Source of the DNA: Candidatus Gastranaerophilales bacterium
Lineage (GTDB): Bacteria; Cyanobacteriota; Vampirovibrionia; Gastranaerophilales; Gastranaerophilaceae
Assembly: GCA_028693235.1 (NCBI GenBank)
Contig: JAQUVW010000001.1
Span: forward strand, 220,516 to 284,515
Direction of reading: 5' to 3'
DNA: 64,000 bases
Position 1 is the first letter of the stretch. Every line of letters begins with the position of its first letter. This document shows positions 55,203 through 64,000 of the stretch, piece after piece. The notes beneath the pieces were generated by a model that saw only the letters and a list, made by a program, of their open reading frames with translations, did no database searches and was not told the DNA's origin. A program made the position numbers and the translations under genes.

Positions 55203-56795
55203 TTAAGCTCTTGCGAAGTTTGTAAAGAATAATTTAGCAAAAGTTTGATTTGAATTTAAGTTAGCTCTAAGGATATTAGCAGCAGCTGTTTGTTTTAGTG
55301 GAGATACTTCTGTTGGTAATTGAGGGTCTATATTTACACCTGCATCAGGGTCTGAGTCTTTGTTGCTTTCAGAAGAGCCTGGTTTTTCCGGATTAACTTC
55401 AGCTGGTTTTTCTGGATTAACTTCAGCTGGTTTTTCTGGTTCAGCTGGTGTTTCTGGTTTTGCTGGTTTTTCTGGTTCAACTTCACTTGGGATATCCGGG
55501 TTTGGTTGTGGAGTTGGGTCTGTATCCGGAGTTGGGTCTGGAGTTGGAGTTGGTGTTGGTTTTTCTGGGTCAACTTCACTCGGGATATCAGGATCTGGTT
55601 GCGGAGTTGGGTCTGTATCCGGAGATGGGTCTGGAGTTGGAGTTGGGTCTGGAGTTGGAGTTGGGTCTGGAGTTGGAGTTGGGTCTGGTTTTTCTGGGTC
55701 AACTTCACTCGGGATATCTGGATCTGGTTGTGGTGTTGGGTCTGGATCCGGAGTTGGAGTTGGGTCTGGATCCGGAGTTGGTGTTGGTGTTGGGTCTGGA
55801 TCCGGAGTTGGTGTTGGTGTTGGAGTTGGGTCTGGATCCGGAGTTGGTGTTGGTGTTGGAGTTGGGTCTGGAGTTGGTTTCGGGTCCGGAGTTGGTTTTG
55901 GGTCCGGAGTTGGAGTTGGGTCTGGTGTTTTGTCTGGTGTTTTGTCTGGTGTTGGGTCTGGTGTTGGATCCGGTGTGGTTGCTCCGCCTGTTTCTTTTCC
56001 TTCAACACAAGGACAATCGCTGTTTTCGCCGTTACCTTCAACGCCTACTAATTTTATAACATCACCTGTATATAATGTTGTGTTTCTTCTTTCTTCAGCT
56101 ACGTTGTCATAGTTTTTGTAGTCATGAGTTGCTGTTTTTCTTGCTCTTGTATAGTTTCCGTCTTTGTCTACTGTTCCATAAATGTCCGGGTTGTTGTCCA
56201 TAATTGCTTTTTCAAGTTTATTATAATCTTCAGAACCGACTTTTATGTCTGGATAGTGATTTTTGATGATTCTAGAAAGACAATTATCTGTTTTTGGGTC
56301 ATTGCTCCAAGGTTTTACAGTTGCTGATTCAGCATCTGGAACATAATCTTTTGATAAACCTATAGTGTCACCTTTTACGATGGTGCCGTTATAGTCAATT
56401 TTGTGTTCACCTGTAGAATCTGCAGATGTATCTTTATCAAAGAAGTTTACTGTAGTAGACCCTTTGTCGTCATGTGCTTCGTCGCATGTACAATTTACAT
56501 TAACTTTATAGCCTTTGTCTGTTTTTTCAACGCTGATTTCAGCGTCGCCATCAATACCATCACGTTCAAAATGGTCGCAATAATCGATGTCTATAGTTTT
56601 ATCTTGTGTGTTTTTAGGGTCTTTTAAAGCCTCATTTCCTTTAAGCCCTTTGAAATAATTCATAATTTGATCTTCAACATTAAATACACTACCTGAATTG
56701 GTTGTGTTTGATGTGCTGTTAGCACCCTTGTTAGTTGTTGAAGTTGTCTTTGGTGTGTAGTCTACGTTGATTCCATTGATGTTGAATCCGCTCAT
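55203..56795 (-). CDS. Pro/Thr/Asp-repeat protein, lineage-specific
   Basis: 530 residues. Residues 1-270 form a Ser/Thr-rich N-terminus and a Cys-containing globular part (YCDHFERDGIDGD, NCTCDEAHDD, CLSRIIKNHYPDIKVG, SDCPCVEG). Residues 274-480 are an extended TPDPTPTPDP array with three copies of PDPDIPSEVDPEKP. A short helical C-terminus (ILRANLNSNQTFAKLFF) ends it. It has no signal peptide. Such rods space domains on cell surfaces or walls; export route unknown. Copy number of the array is likely variable. Confidence 0.75.
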   Translation of the reverse strand: MSGFNINGINVDYTPKTTSTTNKGANSTSNTTNSGSVFNVEDQIMNYFKGLKGNEALKDPKNTQDKTIDIDYCDHFERDGIDGDAEISVEKTDKGYKVNVNCTCDEAHDDKGSTTVNFFDKDTSADSTGEHKIDYNGTIVKGDTIGLSKDYVPDAESATVKPWSNDPKTDNCLSRIIKNHYPDIKVGSEDYNKLEKAIMDNNPDIYGTVDKDGNYTRARKTATHDYKNYDNVAEERRNTTLYTGDVIKLVGVEGNGENSDCPCVEGKETGGATTPDPTPDPTPDKTPDKTPDPTPTPDPKPTPDPKPTPDPTPTPTPTPDPDPTPTPTPTPDPDPTPTPTPDPDPTPTPDPDPTPQPDPDIPSEVDPEKPDPTPTPDPTPTPDPTPTPDPSPDTDPTPQPDPDIPSEVDPEKPTPTPTPDPTPDTDPTPQPNPDIPSEVEPEKPAKPETPAEPEKPAEVNPEKPAEVNPEKPGSSESNKDSDPDAGVNIDPQLPTEVSPLKQTAAANILRANLNSNQTFAKLFFTNFARA

Positions 56796-57016
56796 TTGAA
56801 ACTCTCCTTAATATCTCTTTTTCATAAATTAAATTTATTTAATTGGATATTCTAATAAAGTAAAATAGTTTTTAAAAATTGCTATATTTCTTCTATAAAA
56901 AGTATATACTTTAGCTTGCAAAAGCGTTGATGCATACAATAGAAACGTGTAAATTATTATAATAATTGCTTATTGGGGAAATGAAAATTTTAAGTGCGAA
57001 GTTTACAAAACTTAAT

Positions 57017-57742
57017 TTATTCCCAAATTATTCTTAATGAACATATAATATCGCCTGTGTTTTTGTTTTTTAAAGTATGAAGAGTCGTCTTGTCATCTTC
57101 GATATATTCAGCGATAGATAATACTTGATTGCCGTATTTTAATTCTTTTTTATAGTTAATTTCCAATTCAGAGATTGTGTGATTGGCTCTAAACTCAAAA
57201 CCGAGTACTTCAAGAGCCCAAGTCAAATAGTTTGCGTTGTTGACGTGTTGGTTGATGTCAATGTCATCGTATCTGACATCGTAAGTTTTTTCAAAATCTA
57301 TTTTTTGAACTTCAGGAATTTTTGCAAAGTTAGTTTGAAAAACGTCTTTTTCAAGATAAGGAAATTCATTCAAAACTTTAGAGGGGACGACGATTTTTCT
57401 GGTGTTAAAATCAGTCAAAACCCAAGAGCTGGAAACAAGAGCGATTTTGTCGCCGTTAGGAGCATATATTTCGAAATCTCTAAGGCAGGAAAGTTTTTGG
57501 ATTTTTTTCGGCCAAGTTTTTATTGTGATTTTTTCAATATTTTGAGGCCAATTGTATATTTTAAGGTGATATTTTAAAAGGAACCACCCCAAACATTTAG
57601 GGGCAATGAAGGAGTAGCCAAAGCCGAGCATTTCAGCGTGCACTGCTGCTATATCTTGTAAAAAATTCAATAAAACAGACTCTTTAAGTTTGTTTTTATA
57701 ATCTACTTCGTAGAATTTAATTTCATAATCTTTTTCAAACAT
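57017..57742 (-). CDS. Acyl-ACP thioesterase (FatA/FatB family)
   Basis: 241 residues, two tandem hot-dog domains. The family core YDVRYDDIDINQHVNNANYLTWALEVL holds the catalytic Asn/His (NxHVNN), and FLQDIAAVHAEMLGFGY is the N-terminal domain helix. Hydrolyses acyl-ACP, releasing free fatty acid. Single gene. Confidence 0.92.
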   Translation of the reverse strand: MFEKDYEIKFYEVDYKNKLKESVLLNFLQDIAAVHAEMLGFGYSFIAPKCLGWFLLKYHLKIYNWPQNIEKITIKTWPKKIQKLSCLRDFEIYAPNGDKIALVSSSWVLTDFNTRKIVVPSKVLNEFPYLEKDVFQTNFAKIPEVQKIDFEKTYDVRYDDIDINQHVNNANYLTWALEVLGFEFRANHTISELEINYKKELKYGNQVLSIAEYIEDDKTTLHTLKNKNTGDIICSLRIIWE

Positions 57743-57784
57743 AGTTCAAATAATAATATAAATATAAAAGTAAAGCTACAAATT

Positions 57785-57817
57785 TAAAAAAGTGCAAGAT
57801 ATAAATTACCTTGCACT
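57785..57817 (-). terminator. Terminator of the giant gene
   Basis: Stem AGTGCAAG (57791-57798) with CTTGCACT (57810-57817), loop of 11, T-run on the minus strand (57785-57790). Confidence 0.9.
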
Positions 57818-57829
57818 AATTGTAGCAAA

Positions 57830-60800
57830 TTATGTTTGAGCACTTTGAATGAAAGAATTGACTCTTGTAATACTTTCATCAAGGTCGTTGTTAAGGACAG
57901 ATATTTTTTGGTAGAATTTATCAATTTTTGATTGAATAGGGGCTTCGGGGCTTAAATATAAAGCCTCAAGTAGATTTATTCGTTCTTTCAAGACATTTCT
58001 GACATCATTTAGTTGAGCGATAGAAGCATTACCTTTTTGATTAATTAAATCAACGCAGGAGTTATGAACTTCCATCAAAGCAGGGAGTGCATCTTTTGGA
58101 GCAATTTCTTTTATGGAATCAGAAGATGCAACTTGCTCCATATAGGCTTTGTAAGCATTTAAAGCTTCTTGGTCAGCAGGTGTTTCAGCTTCAAATTTAT
58201 TGTCAATATCTTTTAAAAGATGAGCACTGGCTTCTTTGTAAGATGGGTATTGAATATTATTCTGAGCTACAAAATCATCAATTAATTGATTTAAAACGTC
58301 CGCCGTTGAGAAAGACGAAATGATAGTGTCTTCTGTTTCTTTTATATAATTTTTAACAGTTTGCGGCTTGAAAGTTTTCATGATGACTTCAGCTGCTTTT
58401 TCGCTTAATCCGGTTTGAGCGAAGAATATTTTTAAAGTAGAGTTGTTGTTTCTATCGCTTTGAAGCATTTGAATAAGGTATTGTAACCCAGTGTCAGTAT
58501 TGAGCTTACAATATTTTCCGTTAGAGAGAGTGAAGCCGAACTTGTCGAGGTAATTAGCTGTTTTAGAGGAAAGTCCGCAGTTTTCGTTTTTGACCAGTCG
58601 GTATTCAACAGAAGCCAAATTAGCAGCTTTCATAGCTGTATCCATATAGTGTCTTAAAGCTTCTGTTTTTTCTTTGTCGTTATTTCCATTTTGTAGAGTA
58701 TTAGTATATTCGTGGAGCAATTCTATAGGAGCTGTTGTAATGTGTCTTTTTATTGCAAGATTAGTCAATTTTGTTTGAGCTTCAGCAGTTTCTTTAGAAC
58801 GAGGATTTTGAGCATATTGATTCATCCATTCACGAATGGCATGATTAACGTCATCTCTATATTTTGGTCTAACATTCAATTCTGTATATTGATTTATGTA
58901 GGCGTCAAGTTGTTTCTTTAATTGAGAGTTGCCGTCATGCATAGCTTTAGCATTCACATTTTGTGCGTCAAGCATTTTGAAATAGTCTTTAATTTTTGCA
59001 TAATTATCAAGGATAACTTTGTTGTCGACATTTCCTTTTCCTTTTTGAAGCTCTTTTAATATAGTTGAAGTTTGTTTTGTCAAATCTTGAACAGAGCTGT
59101 CATTTTTAGTCATTTTGTTAAGTGCAGAAAAACCAGAAACAGCGTTTTCATAGTTATCAGGCGTGTTGAATTCTTTTACAGAGCCTAAAGAACCATTGAT
59201 ATGGCTGAATTTGTCCACAACATCAGCGACGTAATTTCTGCTTTTGATGTTTGTTGCGTTTTGGGATAATGCAGACAAAAATTCATTGACAGATTGAGAG
59301 AGTTCTTCGTTTGTGAATATTTTGAAGTCTGAAAAGGCAGGTCTTACTTGATATTTTTCAAACATTTGACCTTTATATCTATTTATATATTTTTGAGTAT
59401 CAAGATTGGTGAGTGATATATAGAGATTTCTATATAGGATATCGGAGTTATAGTTTTTGATACTGTTAGGGTCTTCTTCGTTGATATTTTCTTCAGGTAT
59501 TTCTCTAATTCCTTTTGTTATTACGTTATAAGAGATAATATCTTCAAGAACTTTAGTCACTCTGTGATTTTGAGCATTTATTCGTTGAACATATTCGTAA
59601 GGATGCTTGTAGTTGATTCCGGCATCTTCTTCAGTCATTTCATCGAGAATTTTTTTGAAATCTTTTGATTTCATGTTTTGAAGATTTTGAATAATTTTGA
59701 CAGCATCTTCATCAGTTCTCGGGTTATATTTTTTGTCAATCCATTTTAGAGCTATTTCTGCAAAGTCAGGATCAGCATCTTTTAAATCATCTAAAGAGTT
59801 AATTGCGACATTGTTTTGAATAGATTGAACCAATACATCTTTGACCATTCTACCGATTTCATTAGCTTTAACAGGGTCTTGAACCTTGCTTCTGATGGTT
59901 TTATAAGTGTTATAAGTCAAAACATTTTCGATAGAATCTAAAGAGCCGTCGAGTTTCATTTCTTTTTGGGTAAAGATGGCGTCTTTTATTTCTTTATAAT
60001 CGCCAAGTTTAAGGTTATATCTAAGAGAAGCTTTGCTTAAAATTTTGTCTAAATCTTCATCTGCACCCATTTTTATTATTTCTAAAGATTCCGGGACTTT
60101 GTTAAAAAGAACGGCGTAATAATTTTTTTGTTCTTGGAACAATTCTTTTTTGAAGTTTTCCAAATCTTCGTTAGTTTGAATTTCAGTGACGGCTTCTTTT
60201 GTTTCCATGACAGGAGCAGCCTCATATACGGCAAGTTTTTTAAGCATAAGTTTAAGAGGGTCATTTTCGCTTAAGGCGTCATATTTTTCTTTGGAAGTGA
60301 GTTCATTTTCAATACGTTTAAAATATTTATCTGTTTCAAATTCAGCGACAGAGTCCAAACTTTCAAGAGCTTTGATATTGATGTGGTCTTTTTGAACAAG
60401 TTTTTCAAACATATCAAGAGTAGACTTTGTAGAATTTATAGTAAAGATTTTGTTAAAGACTTTTCCGACTTGTTCATCTTGTCTTTCATCGAACCCTTGA
60501 AGCCTCATACCGTTGAAAAGAGGGTATTTTTCATTAGAGGATTCTTCAGTTCCGAATCTTGATTTTAAATCAACGATAGGGGTACCGGTCATATATTTGT
60601 CAGAGAAAATATATCCGTTGTGACCGCCGTAACCATCTTCATAGTCTGTGTGATATTGCCCGTCTTCAGCGAGCCATTTACCTTTTTCTTCGGCTTTGCC
60701 CCAGCTGTTGTCGTGCCAAAGTACATCTTGCATAACTTTTTCTTTAGTTTTTTCATCAATCAATTCTACAGGGCTAATTTCAGCGACATATTGAGCGTGA

Positions 60801-63586
60801 CCGGAATATTCAGTATCTGAAACTTGAGTAGAACTAGTGCCGGAGCCGTCCCCTTTTTTAATAGTGTCGACGATTTTGTCAATATTTGATTCGTTATGGT
60901 AGGGTTTTCCTGTCATTTGTTCAAAAATTCTGATAGATTGGTTGTCGAAAAGACCGGAGGTGCCTTCTTCGCCAATCCAGAAACTGCCACGCAATTTACC
61001 TGTTTCGTCGTATAAAGCGTCAAGCTCTGGTTTTAGATATGCATTTACGAGTTTGTATTTAGAATTTGCATATTTTTTTATTTTAGGGAAATTAGTATCA
61101 ATAGAGTCGAACATTGTCAATTGTTCGGGAGTAAATTTATAAATAGATTTGTCAGGTTTAACTTTTACCCCTTTATCTTTTAGCTTTTCTTCTTTAACTT
61201 TTACATCGAAGTCAGCGTCAAATTTATCTTTAAGATTGTCGAGTTGAGGTTTAGAGAGGATAAAGCCTGATTTTTCGAGTTCAGAGAGCACAACATCTTC
61301 TCTTGATTTCATATCGAGTTTTTGTTGAAGATTGTTGAAATCATTTTGAGTGTTAAAAATGGTATCCGCAATATTTTGTACGCCTTGTTGTAGTGATACA
61401 GCAGAGCCGATATTGGAAGTAATTTCATTGTAAGTTTTTTGGTCCATAGGTGAGTTTAGTGTTTGAATAAAGAATTGGAACATTTTAGCAGCGAAATCAA
61501 ATTCATCATCATACCCCAAAATTCTATACATTTCGTTGAGTTGTTTTTGATTAGCTCCGTCGTTAATATTTTTCAAATAAGAATTAATTTTAGCGGAGAC
61601 TTCTTCTTTTTTAGGTGGAATGTGAGCGGCTTGAGCGACGTTTGAAATAGTGTTTTTGTCGCCATCGTCGACCAATTTTTTAACTGATTGGATAGAATAA
61701 TTTAATATTGTGGCTCTGTTACCCATAGACATTTTTTGTAAGGCAGAATCTATTTTTAGATGGTTTTCGACTTCAATTTTTCTGGTTTCTTTATTTAATG
61801 CAGATTGGACAGCATCTTTTGTAGGCTGAACATTAAGTTTTTGAGCCAGAGAGTCGACTTTAGCATTATTGTCGAGTTGCTTAGAGAGCCTATTTATTTT
61901 TTTGAGAACCTGAGTTTCTCTTGGAGGAATTTTAAGGCTGTTTTCATATTGAGCAACATTTCCCGCAACATTTAGTTGAGCGAGTACAGACTGTCTGTGA
62001 GTAGCAGCTAGTGTGTATAATTTTTTGTTATAAGTATATTTTCCTTTTTTCGTGTTAAAGTTTTTGAGCTTTTTAAGAGCCTCGTTATCAGCGTGAGCTT
62101 CTTGGTACATAAGGAAAATGTTATCTATATTTTTGTTTAAGGTATCTTTGTTGACAGAAGGAATAGAAGCAGTTACAAATTTTGCAATAGTAGCTTTTTG
62201 TATGTCTTTAGATTCTTTGGAATGGAGCACTATTTTTTTGTCGTTGCCTTGTGAGTCTTGAGGTTCAGCGAGTTTTATAATTCCCTCTGTTACTTTTTGC
62301 AACTCAGTGGTATTTGCTTGAGGGGCTGCTTCTTGAATATAATTTTTAATTTTAGCAGAAGCTTTTTCGAGTCCGAAGACATAGCTATTTTGATTTTCGC
62401 CTATTTCTCTTTGAATTTTCTTTTCAGATTTTTTGGTTTTTTCAACAGCTTCAACGGCATCTCTTTCTTTAATGAGGTGTCTTAAATATTGTTGAGAAGG
62501 TTGAAATTCTTCTGATAAATCGTTATACCAAAAGCTATCTTTGAATATTTCATAATTATCGTTATCAAATGGAGTGTAAGAAGCAATAGAAGATGTACCA
62601 TCACTGATAGTACCGGCCATGTGCATCCATTGGTGTGCAGAAGCATCAATCAACCTGTAACCTTTTCTAAAGGCATCATTAAAATCGACATAAGTTTTTT
62701 TGACGGGAACTTTTTTACCTTCATCAAGTTTAGTGACGTCATAAACATGCATCGTGTCAGAATCGCTTAACTCGTCAAAGATTATGTCGAGATATTGAGG
62801 TTTATATTCATAAGCCATAGCTTTTCTGCTGATGGAAATTGCAGCACACATGCCTGATTGTCTTTGATTTACGCCTTTAATTAATAAAGGTTTTTGTTTT
62901 GGTGTTTCGATTAATAAATCGTTTAGGACTTCGTCCATAGCTTGAAGTTTTTTATCTTTTAGTTGTTGATTAATATTATATTTATCAGACAAGAAGTAGT
63001 TAAATTTTTGCATGCATTCAAGTTTTTGATTCATCGGAATTTCAGAAGAAGCAAGGAAGTAGTCGAGATTTTGTGAGATGTTGGTAGCGTGTTCTATTTT
63101 TTCGGAATCATCAAAGATGTTGGTCATAGGTGAAGATAGTAGAATTTTATTTTTTAATTTTAACAATTTTTTTTCTTCAGCGGAAAGTGGTATTTTTTTA
63201 GCGAAAGTTTCAGCAAATTCAGATTCCAAATCATGTTTTCTTTGGGAGGTGCTTGTTTTCAAACCATTTTCGATGGTAGTTTTTAGGAGGTTATCCCAGT
63301 TTGTATTTTGTTTTTCGTCAGGATTTGATTGATTTAGAGAATCGGCGAATTGCGAATTACCTTTAACGCCGTATCTTAAAGATTGAGCGGTACCCATTAG
63401 AAATTCAAGGTTTTCGTCAGTAGGTTTTTTAGCAATGGAGTTGAGGGCAGCAAGAATGTTGAGCTTTTTGTTTGGCAGAATAGGCGACTCACCTTTAGTC
63501 AGCACATTTATATTGTTAATATCTTCTCTATCCCCTTTAAAAGCAGGTTTTTTGGTGCTCAAAGAGCTAATTCCTGAAACGATCAT
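57830..63586 (-). CDS. Giant protein with a split papain-like (C1) catalytic core
   Basis: 1918 residues, unusually large, no signal peptide; N-terminus STKKPAFKGD. GVNQRQSGMCAAISISRKA carries Gln241 and Cys247 in the papain spacing (Gln six before Cys). SGHAQYVAEI (His930) and LWHDNSWGK (Asn960) supply His and Asn with the NSWG signature. Between Cys and His lie about 680 mostly helical residues, a large insertion. The ~950 residues after the core are Lys/Glu-rich helices and coiled-coil-like segments with no family. SD GAGGAA. Own terminator. Target unknown; effector or bacteriocin-like roles are guesses. Confidence 0.8.
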   Translation of the reverse strand: MIVSGISSLSTKKPAFKGDREDINNINVLTKGESPILPNKKLNILAALNSIAKKPTDENLEFLMGTAQSLRYGVKGNSQFADSLNQSNPDEKQNTNWDNLLKTTIENGLKTSTSQRKHDLESEFAETFAKKIPLSAEEKKLLKLKNKILLSSPMTNIFDDSEKIEHATNISQNLDYFLASSEIPMNQKLECMQKFNYFLSDKYNINQQLKDKKLQAMDEVLNDLLIETPKQKPLLIKGVNQRQSGMCAAISISRKAMAYEYKPQYLDIIFDELSDSDTMHVYDVTKLDEGKKVPVKKTYVDFNDAFRKGYRLIDASAHQWMHMAGTISDGTSSIASYTPFDNDNYEIFKDSFWYNDLSEEFQPSQQYLRHLIKERDAVEAVEKTKKSEKKIQREIGENQNSYVFGLEKASAKIKNYIQEAAPQANTTELQKVTEGIIKLAEPQDSQGNDKKIVLHSKESKDIQKATIAKFVTASIPSVNKDTLNKNIDNIFLMYQEAHADNEALKKLKNFNTKKGKYTYNKKLYTLAATHRQSVLAQLNVAGNVAQYENSLKIPPRETQVLKKINRLSKQLDNNAKVDSLAQKLNVQPTKDAVQSALNKETRKIEVENHLKIDSALQKMSMGNRATILNYSIQSVKKLVDDGDKNTISNVAQAAHIPPKKEEVSAKINSYLKNINDGANQKQLNEMYRILGYDDEFDFAAKMFQFFIQTLNSPMDQKTYNEITSNIGSAVSLQQGVQNIADTIFNTQNDFNNLQQKLDMKSREDVVLSELEKSGFILSKPQLDNLKDKFDADFDVKVKEEKLKDKGVKVKPDKSIYKFTPEQLTMFDSIDTNFPKIKKYANSKYKLVNAYLKPELDALYDETGKLRGSFWIGEEGTSGLFDNQSIRIFEQMTGKPYHNESNIDKIVDTIKKGDGSGTSSTQVSDTEYSGHAQYVAEISPVELIDEKTKEKVMQDVLWHDNSWGKAEEKGKWLAEDGQYHTDYEDGYGGHNGYIFSDKYMTGTPIVDLKSRFGTEESSNEKYPLFNGMRLQGFDERQDEQVGKVFNKIFTINSTKSTLDMFEKLVQKDHINIKALESLDSVAEFETDKYFKRIENELTSKEKYDALSENDPLKLMLKKLAVYEAAPVMETKEAVTEIQTNEDLENFKKELFQEQKNYYAVLFNKVPESLEIIKMGADEDLDKILSKASLRYNLKLGDYKEIKDAIFTQKEMKLDGSLDSIENVLTYNTYKTIRSKVQDPVKANEIGRMVKDVLVQSIQNNVAINSLDDLKDADPDFAEIALKWIDKKYNPRTDEDAVKIIQNLQNMKSKDFKKILDEMTEEDAGINYKHPYEYVQRINAQNHRVTKVLEDIISYNVITKGIREIPEENINEEDPNSIKNYNSDILYRNLYISLTNLDTQKYINRYKGQMFEKYQVRPAFSDFKIFTNEELSQSVNEFLSALSQNATNIKSRNYVADVVDKFSHINGSLGSVKEFNTPDNYENAVSGFSALNKMTKNDSSVQDLTKQTSTILKELQKGKGNVDNKVILDNYAKIKDYFKMLDAQNVNAKAMHDGNSQLKKQLDAYINQYTELNVRPKYRDDVNHAIREWMNQYAQNPRSKETAEAQTKLTNLAIKRHITTAPIELLHEYTNTLQNGNNDKEKTEALRHYMDTAMKAANLASVEYRLVKNENCGLSSKTANYLDKFGFTLSNGKYCKLNTDTGLQYLIQMLQSDRNNNSTLKIFFAQTGLSEKAAEVIMKTFKPQTVKNYIKETEDTIISSFSTADVLNQLIDDFVAQNNIQYPSYKEASAHLLKDIDNKFEAETPADQEALNAYKAYMEQVASSDSIKEIAPKDALPALMEVHNSCVDLINQKGNASIAQLNDVRNVLKERINLLEALYLSPEAPIQSKIDKFYQKISVLNNDLDESITRVNSFIQSAQT

Positions 63587-63754
63587 AAAAATTCCTCATA
63601 TCCATGTTGTTATTGTAGTTGGTGTATGAACGCCTTGAAATGAAATTTTTTGCGTAATTTAAACAATAATAAGGGTATTTTTTACAATTATTTACACGTT
63701 AAACTTGTTTTTCCAAGTGAAATGTGGTTTTACATCGCCATACCAAAAAACGAT

Positions 63755-64000
63755 ATTCAGAGCTTCTTTAGCCTAACAAAACTCCTGCAACACTGAAAAA
63801 AAAGAGAACTTTTTACTACTAACCAAGCTGTATTCAGAGCTTCTTTAGTCTAACAAAACTCCTGCAACACTGAAAAAAAAAGAGAACTTTTTACTACTAA
63901 CCAAGCTGTATTCAGAGCTTCTTTAACCTAACAAAACTCCTGCAACACTGAAAAAAAAGAGAACTTTTTACTACTAACCAAGCTGTATTCAGAGCTTCTT
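63755..64000. repeat. 77-78 bp tandem repeat array, cut by the window edge
   Basis: Units begin ATTCAGAGCTTCTTTA at 63755, 63832, 63910 and 63987, giving periods of 77, 78 and 77 bases; the extra base is one A in the A-run. Units are near-identical along their whole length, differing at one or two bases (TAGCC, TAGTC, TAACC). Each has a short inverted pair AAGCT/AGCTT. No ORF spans it. Upstream, 63587-63754 contains the start region of the giant gene and nothing else clear. Confidence 0.9.

Noticed and set aside
55360..56112. Long plus-strand frames rich in Gly/Val/Ser opposite the repeat protein
   Set aside because: They are antisense shadows of the TPDP repeat array; composition follows the repeat and there are no ribosome sites.
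63755..64000. CRISPR array
   Set aside because: The whole 77-78 bp unit is repeated, with no variable spacers, and no cas genes are present.

Overview
The window is A+T-rich and codes on both strands. It comes from a diderm, probably fermentative gut bacterium. It carries a TolC-type channel, a TPR-plus-barrel porin, a two-partner secretion pair and an ECF sigma/anti-sigma pair. It also has many lineage-restricted proteins and two proteins with type IV prepilin N-termini. I read this as a non-photosynthetic relative of Cyanobacteria (Vampirovibrionia/Melainabacteria, most likely Gastranaerophilales). That placement rests on family recognition, not on a marker-gene tree.

Layout. 1-5 kb: the tail of a radical SAM protein, a small secreted protein that looks frameshifted, a TPR/outer-membrane barrel protein and dGTPase. 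5-8 kb: glutamate dehydrogenase behind a clear extended -10 promoter, then a lineage-specific membrane protein. 7.9-8.5 kb: a long non-coding stretch with a possible leader peptide, a candidate small structured RNA with its own terminator, and nested inverted repeats in front of a prepilin gene. 9-14 kb: YkgJ-type and GtrA-type proteins, L9, a guanine-deaminase-like enzyme, YidD, and S1 next to IspH. 14-15 kb: a prepilin fused to a YadA-like head and an S74 self-cleaving chaperone. 15-25 kb: an orphan NfnA/PyrK-like flavoprotein with a small Cys protein, an HtrA-like protease, a GlcD/CutA/zincin/alpha-mannosidase/WecB run, and the ECF sigma/anti-sigma pair opposite a ThiE-like gene. 25-34 kb: tRNA-Glu, TolC, HdeD, FabI, two tandem zincin-like paralogues, a DUF475/TerC-like protein, aldolase, Mini-RNase III and a HicB-like protein. 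34-41 kb: MarC, a PiT/DUF47 phosphate pair, CorA, an intergenic repeat, a sigma factor, a Pro/Gln/Ala-rich HEAT-like protein and a hemolysin III family protein. 41-47 kb: a radical SAM-DUF2344 fusion with RNase E/G, small ORFs and EngB. 47-55 kb: a TPR lipoprotein-like or secreted protein, a TpsA exoprotein and its divergent TpsB transporter. 55-64 kb: a Pro/Thr/Asp repeat protein, an acyl-ACP thioesterase, a 1918-residue protein with a split papain-like catalytic core, and a 77-78 bp tandem array running off the window edge.

How it fits together. Most of the window is housekeeping: translation, isoprenoid and fatty-acid synthesis, glycolysis, nitrogen assimilation and ion or phosphate transport. 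Cell-surface and secreted functions are interspersed, and these are the least described parts: the prepilin/S74 chimera, the TPS pair, the giant papain-like protein and the zincin pair. Single-copy strong stem-loops separate most transcription units, so operon limits are fairly clear.
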